NCBI RefSeq assembly: GCF_031844705.1
Contig: NZ_CP134609.1
Span: 5,766,001 to 5,830,000, forward strand
Length of the DNA stretch: 64,000 nucleotides
DNA from: Streptomyces sp. ITFR-16
GTDB lineage: Bacteria; Actinomycetota; Actinomycetes; Streptomycetales; Streptomycetaceae
Direction: 5' to 3'
Numbering within the stretch: position 1 is the first letter of the stretch; each line of letters opens with the position of its first letter. The notes below the pieces were generated by a model. The model worked only from the letters and a program-made list of their open reading frames with translations, did no database searches and was not told where the DNA came from. Positions 17,410 through 24,827 of this stretch are shown one piece after another. Both the position numbers and the translations under genes were made by a program.

Positions 17410-17484
17410 ATGGTGCGTGAAGCGGTGGTGCGTGAAGCGATGGTGCATGAAGCGGTGGTGCGTGAAGCGATGGTGGGTGAAGCG
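17410..17484. repeat. Five tandem copies of a 15-bp unit
   Basis: Units begin at 17410, 17425, 17440, 17455 and 17470. They read (A/G)TGGTGCGTGAAGCG, with CATG in unit 3 and GGTG in unit 5. The array is in the 166-bp gap between the response regulator's 3' end and the glycosyltransferase's 5' end. It is a minisatellite-like array of unknown role. Confidence 0.9.
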
Positions 17485-17537
17485 CGAGGAGAGGTTCCCC
17501 GCCCTCGCCCCTGCGGGCCCGCTCGCGGGCCCGTCCC

Positions 17538-18179
17538 TCAGAGCCAGCCCTGCTGCCGGGCCGCCCGGACCGCCTCCATCCGGTTGCGGGTGCCGGTCTT
17601 GCCGATCGCCGAGGAGAGGTAGTTGCGAACCGTCGACTCCGACAGATGCAGCTTCTCCGCGATGTCGGCGACCGTCGCCCCGTCCACCGAGGCGACCAGC
17701 GCGTCGCGTTCCCGCGCGGTCAGCGGGCTCGGCCCGGCGCTCAGCGCGGCGGCGGCCAGCGTCGGATCGATCACCGTCTCACCGGTCAGCACCCGGCGGA
17801 TCGCCGACGCGAGCTCCTCGACCGGGCCGTCCTTGACCAGGAACCCGGCCGCCCCGGCCTCCATCGCGCGCCGCAGATAGCCGGGCCGGCCGAACGTGGT
17901 GAGGATCAGCACCCGGCAGTCCGGCACCTCCTCGCGCAGGTCCGCCGCCGCGTCCAGACCGCTGCGGCCCGGGAGTTCGATGTCCAGCAGCGCCACATCG
18001 GGCCGGGACGTCAGCGCCGCGCCCACGATCTCGTCGCCCGCGCCCACCTGGGCCACCACCTCGATGTCCGGCTCCAGCCCCAGCAGCAGGGCGAGCGCGC
18101 CCCGCATCATGCCCTGGTCCTCGGCGAGCAGCACCCGTACGGACTTGGCGGGCGGTTGATCCTGCGGCATCTCGTTCAC
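17538..18179 (-). CDS. NarL/LuxR-family response regulator
   Basis: 213 residues. The receiver domain (about 14-128) has the phospho-acceptor Asp66 in VALLDIELPG, conserved acidic residues at the start (LLAEDQ) and the Lys in FLVKDG. The C-terminal LuxR-type helix-turn-helix (about 150-210) reads LTARERDALVASVDGATVADIAEKL...LSESTVRNYLS. The GTG start overlaps the kinase stop codon as GTGA. Together with the kinase and the ABC genes it forms a DesK/DesR-like unit; the 28-bp palindrome at 21163-21190 is its likely operator. Confidence 0.92.
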   Translation of the reverse strand: MNEMPQDQPPAKSVRVLLAEDQGMMRGALALLLGLEPDIEVVAQVGAGDEIVGAALTSRPDVALLDIELPGRSGLDAAADLREEVPDCRVLILTTFGRPGYLRRAMEAGAAGFLVKDGPVEELASAIRRVLTGETVIDPTLAAAALSAGPSPLTARERDALVASVDGATVADIAEKLHLSESTVRNYLSSAIGKTGTRNRMEAVRAARQQGWL

Positions 18180-19384
18180 CGGCCCAGGGTAGGGGGCGAC
18201 GCCGGGTCGTCGTTCTCTTCACCGGGCGCGTCCACCGGGAGTTCGGCGGTGACCACGAAGCCGCCGGCCGGTCCCGGACCCGCCGTGAGGGAGCCGCCCG
18301 CCGTCGCCAGGCGCTCGGTGAGGCCCTTCAGTCCCGTGCCGCCGATGCCCGGGGTGGGCGCCGGAGCGGCGGCCTCGCCCCGGCCGTCGTCGGTGACGGT
18401 CAGCCTGACCCGCTCCGGGTTGCCGTCCACCTCGAACGCGCAGCGGGTCGCGGTGGAGTGACGCACGACGTTGGTGACCGCCTCCCGCACCACCCAGCCG
18501 AGCAGCGCCTCGGTCTGCGGGGCGAGCGGGGGGCCGGAGCGCCGCACGGACGGCTCGATCCCGGCGGCCGTCAGCGCCGACCTGGCCCGGTCCAGCTCGG
18601 TGGCGAGGCTCCCCTCGCGGTAGCCGGTGACGGCCTCACGGATCTCGGTGAGCGCCTGCCGCCCGACGGACTCGATGTCGGCGACCTGGGAGAGGGCGGC
18701 GTCCATGTCGCGCGGCGCGAGCCTGCGCGCGGCCTCGGACTTCACCACGATCACCGAGAGCGTGTGGCCCAGCAGGTCGTGCAGATCGCGGGAGAAGCGC
18801 AGCCGCTCCCGCTCGACGGCGGTCCTGGCCAGCTCCTGCCGGGTGGCGCGCAGCTCCATCACGGTCTCCGACAGGGTGAGGATCGCGGACGTCACCGCAC
18901 CGGAGATGAAGGTGCCGTAGGCCAGGGTCCAGGGCGTCGACGCGCTGTCCCCGCGCCACACGGCGATCGCGCAGGCCGACACGGCGAGGCCGAACAGCGT
19001 GACGACGAGCCAGCGCTTGCGCAGGACGGTGCCGCAGGCCAGCGAGAGGAGCGGGAAGAACAGCAGCCAGCTGCCGCCGTACCCGATGGCCAGACCGAAG
19101 GTGACCACGGCCATCGCGCCCAGCAGGACGTAGGTCGCCCGCGCCTCGCGCTTCTCCTTGACGAAGCCCCGGAACACCACCGAGATGTAGAGGGAGTTGA
19201 AGGCGAGCAGTCCCGCCCCGCCGATCCACGGGCTGGGGGTCTCGCCCTGGAAGAGGTTCGAGAAGGACCCCAGGCCCATCAGCAGCCAGGGCAGCAGCGC
19301 GTAGGGTCCCGGCGGACCGGGGCGGCCGTGCTCCCTGCGCAGCCGGCGCCGTTGCCTGCGTGTCAGTCTTCCGTTCCCGGACAT
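18176..19384 (-). CDS. Sensor histidine kinase, HisKA_3 (DesK/NarX type)
   Basis: 402 residues. A basic N-terminus precedes about five to six transmembrane helices (about 28-170). The dimerisation helix holds the phospho-acceptor in SRDLHDLLGHTLS (His202). The ATPase domain has WVVREAVTNVVRHS (N box), VTDDGRG and GGTGLKGLTERL (G boxes). It should autophosphorylate on sensing a membrane or cell-envelope signal and pass the phosphate to the regulator whose gene overlaps by 4 bp. ATG 19384 is preceded by GGGAGTGAG; the longer frame upstream overlaps the permease gene and is rejected. Confidence 0.92.
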   Translation of the reverse strand: MSGNGRLTRRQRRRLRREHGRPGPPGPYALLPWLLMGLGSFSNLFQGETPSPWIGGAGLLAFNSLYISVVFRGFVKEKREARATYVLLGAMAVVTFGLAIGYGGSWLLFFPLLSLACGTVLRKRWLVVTLFGLAVSACAIAVWRGDSASTPWTLAYGTFISGAVTSAILTLSETVMELRATRQELARTAVERERLRFSRDLHDLLGHTLSVIVVKSEAARRLAPRDMDAALSQVADIESVGRQALTEIREAVTGYREGSLATELDRARSALTAAGIEPSVRRSGPPLAPQTEALLGWVVREAVTNVVRHSTATRCAFEVDGNPERVRLTVTDDGRGEAAAPAPTPGIGGTGLKGLTERLATAGGSLTAGPGPAGGFVVTAELPVDAPGEENDDPASPPTLGR

Positions 19385-19395
19385 GCTCACTCCCG

Positions 19396-20118
19396 TCACA
19401 CGGTCCTCGCGGACCGACGGTACGAGATCACCGCGTACGAACCGAACAGCAGGAGCCAGGCGCAGAGCACGCCGAGCGTCGCGGCGCCCGGTGCATGGCC
19501 CTCGGTGGTCGCCCATCCCAGGTCGGCGAACCGGTTGGCCGGGGTGAACCTGCCGACGGAACGCAGCCACTCGGGCAGCAGCTCCAGCGGGAACCACAGC
19601 CCGCCGACGACCCCGAAGCCCATCAGGCAGGCGACGTTGACGACTCCGGTGCCCTGCGGGGTGAGGCGGTAGCCGTTGCCCAGGCCGAGCAGGGTGAAGG
19701 GCAGGGCGCCGGCCCACAGCAGCAGCACCAGCACGGCCCACTGCCAGGCCGCCATCCGTACGCCGTTGACCAGGCCACCGGCCAGCAGCACCGTCAGGAT
19801 CGTCGGCAGCACGGTCACCGAACCGCTGATCGCACGGCCTATGACCGCATGGGTCGGGGAGAGCGGGGTGACCCGCAACTGCTGGAGCCAGCCGAGGGAC
19901 TTGTCGGAGGCGACCCCCGTCCCGATCGACATGGCCGAGCCGAGCGCCCCGTACGCGGCCATCCCGACCATCGAGGCGGTCTTCCAGCCGTCGACGTCGC
20001 CGCCCCCGCCGATATTGGTGAAGATCAGGTACATCATCACCGGCATGCCCGTGCCGAAGACGAGGAAGGCGCCGTCGCGCAGGGTCCGGCGGATTTCGAG
20101 CACGATGTAGCGGAACAT
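19396..20118 (-). CDS. ABC-2 type transporter permease
   Basis: 240 residues with six hydrophobic segments and the ABC-2 layout: an N-terminal amphipathic start, a long loop with KSLGWLQQLRVTPLSP, and the late GGLWFPLELLPEWLRSVGRFTPANRF motif. This is the membrane half of an exporter paired with the ATPase whose stop overlaps its ATG by one base (TGATG). The kinase gene follows 11 bp later. Exporters of this layout move antimicrobial or lipid-like substrates outward; the cargo is unknown. Confidence 0.9.
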   Translation of the reverse strand: MFRYIVLEIRRTLRDGAFLVFGTGMPVMMYLIFTNIGGGGDVDGWKTASMVGMAAYGALGSAMSIGTGVASDKSLGWLQQLRVTPLSPTHAVIGRAISGSVTVLPTILTVLLAGGLVNGVRMAAWQWAVLVLLLWAGALPFTLLGLGNGYRLTPQGTGVVNVACLMGFGVVGGLWFPLELLPEWLRSVGRFTPANRFADLGWATTEGHAPGAATLGVLCAWLLLFGSYAVISYRRSARTV

Positions 20119-21110
20119 CAGACGATCTCCTTCTCGGTCCGGACGGATGCGGCGGGGGGTGGGGTGGGGGATGGCGTGGGAAGTGCGGCGGAAGAGGCTC
20201 CGGAGGACGTCGTGAGGGAGAGGAACGCGGCCTCCAGCGTGGCCGGGGAGACCTGAAGGCCCCGCACCATGCCCAGCCGGGCCAGCTCCACCACCGTGGC
20301 GTCCGGGTCGTCCGTGTGCAGCACCGCGCGGTCGCCGGTCACCTCGACGGTGACGACACCCGGAAACACCTCCAGCCCCTCGGTGGACCGGCCCGCCAGA
20401 TCGAAGGCGACCCTGCTGTGGCCGGCCGCGCGCTTGACGGCCTCGCCGCTGCCGTCCGCGACGATCCGGCCCCGGTCGATGACGACGATCCGGTCGGCGT
20501 TCTCATCGGCCTCCTCCAGGTAATGGGTGGAGAAGAGCACCGTGTTGCCGCGCCGGGCGTAGGCCCGCATGGACTCCCAGAACGCGCGCCGCCCCTCCAC
20601 GTCCAGGGCGGCGGTCGGCTCGTCCAGCACGATCAGCTCCGGATTGCCGGCCAGGGCGACGGCGAACCGGACCCGCTGTATCTGGCCGCCGGAGAGCTTG
20701 TCGATCCGCCGGTTCGCGTACTCCGCGACACCCGCCAGCTCCAGCGCCTCGGCGACCGGCAGGGGACTTGGATACGTGGACGCCACAAAGGTGATCAGCT
20801 CACGGACCGTCACCCGCTGTATGGGGCGACCGTCCTGGAGCATGGCGCCGACCAGGCCGGCCCGGACCGCCTGCCCGGGCGAGCGGCCGAGTACCCGCAC
20901 ACTGCCCTCGTCCGGCTCGTTCAGCCCGAGCAGCAGGCTGATGGCGGTCGACTTGCCCGCCCCGTTCCGCCCGAGGAGCGCGACGGTCTCGCCCCGCTCG
21001 ACGGTCAGTCCGATCCCGTCCGCGGCCCGCACGCTCTGTCCGGTCCTGCCGAAGGTCTTCACCGCCCCGGTGAAGACCACCGCGGCCTCGTTCCCCGTTG
21101 TCTTTTTCAT
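20118..21110 (-). CDS. ABC transporter ATP-binding protein
   Basis: 330 residues. Walker A is GRNGAGKST (47-55), the signature LSGGQ near 137-141, Walker B IVLDEPTAALD near 157-167, and the switch His lies in LFSTHYLEEAD. The family resembles DrrA-type exporter ATPases. A Pro/Ser/Thr-rich tail of about 30 residues follows the domain. ATG 21110 is chosen by alignment with family N-termini; no good ribosome site is seen, so the transcript may have a short or absent leader. First gene of a four-gene unit (ATPase, permease, kinase, regulator). Confidence 0.9.
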   Translation of the reverse strand: MKKTTGNEAAVVFTGAVKTFGRTGQSVRAADGIGLTVERGETVALLGRNGAGKSTAISLLLGLNEPDEGSVRVLGRSPGQAVRAGLVGAMLQDGRPIQRVTVRELITFVASTYPSPLPVAEALELAGVAEYANRRIDKLSGGQIQRVRFAVALAGNPELIVLDEPTAALDVEGRRAFWESMRAYARRGNTVLFSTHYLEEADENADRIVVIDRGRIVADGSGEAVKRAAGHSRVAFDLAGRSTEGLEVFPGVVTVEVTGDRAVLHTDDPDATVVELARLGMVRGLQVSPATLEAAFLSLTTSSGASSAALPTPSPTPPPAASVRTEKEIV

Positions 21111-21162
21111 GAGAACAACGCTACGGAGAGTGAGCGCGCTGCGGCAGATGCGTATGTACGCA

Positions 21163-21190
21163 GTCCGCGATGACAAATGTCATCGCGGAC
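21163..21190. promoter_or_regulatory. 28-bp palindrome, probable operator of the ABC/two-component unit
   Basis: Two perfect 13-bp arms (21163-21175 and 21178-21190) with a 2-bp AA centre; the core is ATGACAAATGTCAT. It is 53 bp upstream of the ATPase start. Palindromes of this kind are typical sites for NarL-type regulators such as the one encoded at the end of this unit; binding is inferred. Confidence 0.6.
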
Positions 21191-21237
21191 GCGGGCGGGA
21201 GGGCTTCGGGGGTGAGCGGGGCTTCCCGCCCCACGAT

Positions 21238-21252
21238 CTGACGTGACGTCAG
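21238..21252. promoter_or_regulatory. CTGAC-n5-GTCAG palindrome upstream of the MaoC gene
   Basis: CTGACGTGACGTCAG is perfectly symmetrical and has the same half-sites and spacing as 10884-10898. Shared control of the two beta-oxidation units is inferred. Confidence 0.55.
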
Positions 21253-21299
21253 CAGTCTTCCCAACTGCTGGGCGCTGCGTTATACATGGGGCCAACCGG

Positions 21300-21315
21300 C
21301 TAGAACGCGTTCTAG
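21300..21315. promoter_or_regulatory. KstR-type operator CTAGAACGCGTTCTAG
   Basis: A perfect 16-bp palindrome whose inner 14 bp (21301-21314) fit TnnAACnnGTTnnA exactly, matching the site at 10901-10914. It lies about 150 bp upstream of the MaoC start. Confidence 0.6.
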
Positions 21316-21465
21316 AACGGACGCCGTTCCCGGTCCCCGCACGGCCTCGGTGCGGCCGACGGTGCGGACGGCCGCACCGAGGTCTCCCACCGCCGGGGGA
21401 ACCGCCCAGGAACCAGCCACGCGCCGCCAGGAAGTGTTCAGGACCCGTCGAGGAGCAGCTTCCCC

Positions 21466-22338
21466 ATGCCCATTGATGCCGAAAAAGCTCTCGCTGCCGA
21501 ACCCCGCACCGGCCCCATCAGCTGGGACCACAAGGACGTGCAGCTCTACCACCTCGGGATCGGCGCGGGCACCCGCCCCGGCCTGGCCGACCCGGCCGTG
21601 GACCCCGGCGAGCTGCGCTACACGCTGGAGTCCCGGCTCCAGGTGCTGCCCTCCTTCGCCACGGTCGCCGGCGCCGGGCTGGGTATGACCGCCGGGCTCT
21701 CCTCACCCGGCATAGACGTCGACCTCGCGGCCGTCCTGCACGGCGGCCAGAGCGTGCGGGTGCACCGGCCGATCCCGGTGCGGGGCAGTGCCGTACAGAC
21801 CTCGAAGGTCGCCGCCGTGTACGACAAGGGCAAGGCGGCCGTGCTGGTGCTGCGCACCGAGGCCGCCGACGACGACGGCCCGCTGTGGACCAACGACGCC
21901 CGGATCTTCGTGCGCGGCGAGGGCGGCTTCGGCGGTGAACGCGGCCCGTCCGGACGGACGGCGTACCCAAAGACCGCCCCCGACCACGTCGTGGAGCGGC
22001 CGGTCCGGCCCGACCAGGCGCTGCTCTACCGGCTCTCCGGGGACTGGAACCCGCTCCACGCCGACCCCGCCTTCGCTGCGCGGGCCGGCTTCGACCGGCC
22101 GATCCTGCACGGACTGTGCACATACGGGATGACGCTCAAGGCAGTCACCGACACGGTCCTCGGCGGCGACGCGGCCCGTGTCCGCTCCTGCCGCACCCGG
22201 TTCGCCGGGGTCGTCTTCCCCGGCGAGACCCTCCGGATCCGGATGTGGACCGCCGAGGACCTGGTCCGGGTGGAGGTGACGGCCGCGGAGCGGGACGACG
22301 CCGCGGTCCTCGGCGACACCTTCGTCGAACACTCCTGA
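21466..22338 (+). CDS. MaoC-type (R)-specific enoyl-CoA hydratase (hydratase 2)
   Basis: 290 residues, a tandem hot-dog protein of the size of the hydratase-2 part of MFE-2 and of mycobacterial double-hot-dog hydratases. The hydratase-2 motif is intact in the second half: YRLSGDWNPLHADP, with Asp193, Asn195 and His198, then GFDRPILHGLCTYG. The N-terminal half has the family's VLPSFATVAG block. It should hydrate trans-2-enoyl-CoA to the (3R)-hydroxy form. GAGGAG lies 9-14 nt before the ATG. First gene of a three-gene unit with KstR-like and CTGAC palindromes upstream. Confidence 0.9.
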   Translation: MPIDAEKALAAEPRTGPISWDHKDVQLYHLGIGAGTRPGLADPAVDPGELRYTLESRLQVLPSFATVAGAGLGMTAGLSSPGIDVDLAAVLHGGQSVRVHRPIPVRGSAVQTSKVAAVYDKGKAAVLVLRTEAADDDGPLWTNDARIFVRGEGGFGGERGPSGRTAYPKTAPDHVVERPVRPDQALLYRLSGDWNPLHADPAFAARAGFDRPILHGLCTYGMTLKAVTDTVLGGDAARVRSCRTRFAGVVFPGETLRIRMWTAEDLVRVEVTAAERDDAAVLGDTFVEHS

Positions 22339-22375
22339 ACCGATCACCGACAGCACCTGTGAGGGGAGCCGCACC

Positions 22376-23452
22376 ATGCGCGCAGCCGTACTGCACGAGA
22401 TAGGCCAGGACAAACTCGAAGTCCTCGACGACGTCGAGGCGGTGGGCTTCGGCCCCGGCAAGGTCAGGCTCCGCATCCGGGCCACCGGGCTGTGCCACTC
22501 CGACGTCTCCGCGATGAGCGGAGTGCTGCCGCAGCCCGCCCCCTTCATCCCCGGCCACGAGGGCGCCGGCGAGGTCGTCGACGTCGGCGACGGGGTGACC
22601 GGCCTGAGCGCGGGCGACCGGGTGCTGGTCTGCTGGCTGCCCGCCTGCGGGGCGTGTCCGGCCTGCAAGCGCGGTCAGACCCAGCTCTGCCTGGCCGGGT
22701 TCATGAACGCGGGCACGCCCAACTTCAGGCGGCCCGGCGGCGATGTGTTCGGTTTCGCCGGGACCGGCACCTTCACCGAGGAGGTCGTCGTCGGCGCGGG
22801 CTGCGCGGTGCCGATCCCCGACGACGTGCCGTTCGAGATCGCCGCGCTGATCGGCTGCGGGGTCACCACCGGCCTCGGCGCGGCCATCAACACCGCGAAG
22901 GTGGAGGCCGGTTCGTCGGTCGCCGTGATCGGCTGCGGCGGCGTCGGCATCTCCACGATCCAGGGCGCCCGGGTGCAGGGCGCCGCCCAGATCGTCGCCG
23001 TGGACCCGGTCGCCTCCCGGCGCGAGGCGGCGCTGCGGTTCGGCGCGACCGAGGCGGTCTCGCCCGACGAGTTCGCCGACGCCCGGCAGCGGATCACGGC
23101 GGGCGAGGGCTTCGACTACGTCTTCGAGGTCGTCGGCAAGTCCGCCACGGCCCGTACCGCGTACGAGAACACCCGGCGCGGCGGCACCCTCTGCATCGTC
23201 GGCGCGGGCGCCATGGACGACAACTTCCAGGTCAACATGTTCGAGCTGTTCCTCGACGAGAAGCGCATTCTGCCCTCCATGTACGGGGGAGGGGACGTGC
23301 TCCGGTCGTACGAGCGGGCCATTGCGCTCTGGCGGGCCGGCCGCATCGACCTCGAGTCGATGATCACCCACCGGGTACGGCTCGACGGTGTCAACGACGC
23401 CCTCGACCAGATGCGGACCGGCGAGTCGCTGCGTACCTGCATCGAACTCTGA
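22376..23452 (+). CDS. Zinc-dependent alcohol dehydrogenase (MDR, class III-like)
   Basis: 358 residues. Catalytic zinc ligands are visible in GLCHSDVS (Cys) and IPGHEGAGEV (His), and the structural zinc site in the four-Cys cluster CGACPACKRGQTQLC. The NAD-binding glycine motif is VIGCGGVGIS, and the third catalytic ligand lies in LIGCGVTTG. Enzymes of this group oxidise alcohols or S-hydroxymethyl thiols; the context suggests oxidation of a lipid side-chain alcohol, but that is a guess. GAGGGGAGCC precedes the ATG. The gap to the MaoC gene is 37 bp and to the SDR gene 45 bp. Confidence 0.9.
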   Translation: MRAAVLHEIGQDKLEVLDDVEAVGFGPGKVRLRIRATGLCHSDVSAMSGVLPQPAPFIPGHEGAGEVVDVGDGVTGLSAGDRVLVCWLPACGACPACKRGQTQLCLAGFMNAGTPNFRRPGGDVFGFAGTGTFTEEVVVGAGCAVPIPDDVPFEIAALIGCGVTTGLGAAINTAKVEAGSSVAVIGCGGVGISTIQGARVQGAAQIVAVDPVASRREAALRFGATEAVSPDEFADARQRITAGEGFDYVFEVVGKSATARTAYENTRRGGTLCIVGAGAMDDNFQVNMFELFLDEKRILPSMYGGGDVLRSYERAIALWRAGRIDLESMITHRVRLDGVNDALDQMRTGESLRTCIEL

Positions 23453-23497
23453 ACCGCCCGCCCCGCCCGCTCCCTCCCGAGAGGACCCCGAGATCCG

Positions 23498-24439
23498 ATG
23501 TCACTTCCCCTGGACGGACTGTCCGCGATCGTCACCGGCGCCGGGCGCGGCCTCGGCCGCGCGGAGGCACTGGAACTGGCGCGGCTCGGCGCGGCCGTCG
23601 TCGTCAACGACTACGGGCAGCCCGGCCGCGACGGCTCGGGCGAGGCGTCGGCCGCCCCCGCCGAGGAGGTCGCCGGGGAGATCAGGTCGGCGGGCGGCCG
23701 GGCCGTCGCCCACCTCGGCGACGTGTCCGACCACGCACAGGCCCGCGCCCTGGTGGAACTGGCCGTCGAGACGTACGGCCGGCTCGACATCCTGGTCAAC
23801 AACGCGGGCATCCTCCGCGACCGGATGATCTTCTCGATGACCGAGGACGAGTGGGACTCGGTCGTACGGGTGCACCTCAAGGGCCACTTCAACACCACGC
23901 ACTTCGCCGCGGCCCACTGGCGCGCCCGGTCCAAGGCCTCCGGCGGCCCGGTCTACGGGCGGATCGTCAACACCTCGTCGGAGGCATTCCTGGCGGGTTC
24001 GGCGGGCCAGCCCAACTACGCGGCGGCCAAGGGCGGCATCGTCGGACTGACCACCTCCACCGCGCTGGCCCTGGCCAAGTACGGCGTCACCGCCAACGCC
24101 ATCTGCCCGCGCGCCAGGACCCGGATGACCGAGGACGTCTTCGCGGGCTTCCAGGAACCCCGGGACGGACGGCTCGACGCGCTCGCCCCCGAGCATGTCT
24201 CGCCGCTCGTCGGCTATCTCGCCTCCCCGGCGGCGGCCAAGGTCAACGGGCAGCTCCTCGTGGTCCACGGGGGCATGGTCGCGATCGTCGAACGCCCCAG
24301 GGTGGCCGCGAAGTTCGACTCGGCCAAGGAGGCGTTCTCCTTCGACGAGCTGGACGAGCTGATCTCGCCGTACTACGAGGACCGCCCGCCGAACGAGACG
24401 TTCGCGGCGGCGGAGGTGCTGGGACTCAAGCGCGGCTGA
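23498..24439 (+). CDS. SDR dehydrogenase like the MFE-2 / Hsd4A (3R)-hydroxyacyl-CoA dehydrogenase
   Basis: 313 residues. The cofactor motif TGAGRGLG is near residue 13, NNAG and the catalytic SS...Y-x3-K set lie in VNTSSEAFLAGSAGQPNYAAAKGG. The insert VVVNDYGQPGRDGSGEASAAPAEEV and the C-terminal extension after about residue 255 are typical of the dehydrogenase domain of peroxisomal MFE-2 and of actinobacterial Hsd4A-type enzymes. The expected reaction is oxidation of (3R)-hydroxyacyl-CoA to 3-oxoacyl-CoA, the step before the SCP-x type thiolase. Last gene of the unit; a 42-bp perfect palindrome follows. Confidence 0.88.
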   Translation: MSLPLDGLSAIVTGAGRGLGRAEALELARLGAAVVVNDYGQPGRDGSGEASAAPAEEVAGEIRSAGGRAVAHLGDVSDHAQARALVELAVETYGRLDILVNNAGILRDRMIFSMTEDEWDSVVRVHLKGHFNTTHFAAAHWRARSKASGGPVYGRIVNTSSEAFLAGSAGQPNYAAAKGGIVGLTTSTALALAKYGVTANAICPRARTRMTEDVFAGFQEPRDGRLDALAPEHVSPLVGYLASPAAAKVNGQLLVVHGGMVAIVERPRVAAKFDSAKEAFSFDELDELISPYYEDRPPNETFAAAEVLGLKRG

Positions 24440-24465
24440 CGGCCGCGCCCCGCAGCCCCGCACAG

Positions 24466-24507
24466 GGGGAGGGCCCCCGCAGCCGGCCGGCTGCGGGGGC
24501 CCTCCCC
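24466..24507 (+). terminator. Terminator of the MaoC-ADH-SDR unit
   Basis: A perfect 42-bp palindrome with 21-bp arms and centre at 24486/24487, 27 bp past the SDR stop. It can also terminate the small minus-strand ORF that ends at 24531. Confidence 0.85.
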
Positions 24508-24530
24508 TCCCTCGTCGTGTTCCTGGGCGG

Positions 24531-24716
24531 TCAGGCCGCCCTGCTGCCTCCTTCGGAGGGGCGGCGGTGGCGGCCGAGCGGCTGCGCCGCCGAGTCGTCC
24601 ACGGCCACGCCGCCCCGGTGCTTTCCGGAGCCGCCGGCTTCGGCCCGTAGCGCGTCCGCCCCCGGCGGGCGCGTCTGGGTCGTGTCGGTTCGGGCTTCAG
24701 ACATGTGGGAAGTCAC
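24531..24716 (-). CDS. Small hypothetical protein (61 aa)
   Basis: A possible short gene of 61 codons from GTG 24716 (or 57 from ATG 24704). The product is hydrophilic, with no signal peptide or membrane segment, and ends in a basic GRHRRP stretch. The reading frame lies in an otherwise gene-free gap between two terminating transcription units, and the frame has the normal Streptomyces third-base GC bias, which supports but does not prove coding. A 17-bp inverted repeat (GGTCACC-GCA-GGTGACC, 24778-24794) lies upstream. No function is recognised. Confidence 0.45.
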   Translation of the reverse strand: MTSHMSEARTDTTQTRPPGADALRAEAGGSGKHRGGVAVDDSAAQPLGRHRRPSEGGSRAA

Positions 24717-24827
24717 CCCGTTGTGATCGCTTACGTGTGTGTCTCCGGAGCCGTCACACCACCCGCACCCGGGGAAAGGTCACCGCAGGTGACCGCGGTG
24801 CACGGTTGCGTGAGCCCCGGTCCAAGC

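Larger units (their letters stand above)
21111..21465. other. Divergent intergenic region with three regulatory palindromes
   Basis: This 355-bp gap holds no convincing gene. It carries the 28-bp palindrome of the ABC/two-component unit (21163-21190) and the two palindromes of the MaoC unit (21238-21252 and 21300-21315). An AACGGACGCCGTT repeat follows the last one. The rest is GC-rich leader for the MaoC gene. Confidence 0.7.

Noticed and set aside
17410..17622. A 70-codon frame made from the 15-bp repeats (MVREA/VVREA)
   Set aside because: It runs on into antisense of the response regulator, has no ribosome site and is explained by a repeat length divisible by three.
13143..24439. Genomic island carrying the beta-oxidation genes
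   Set aside because: No integrase, IS element, tRNA or flanking direct repeat is visible and base composition matches the neighbours.
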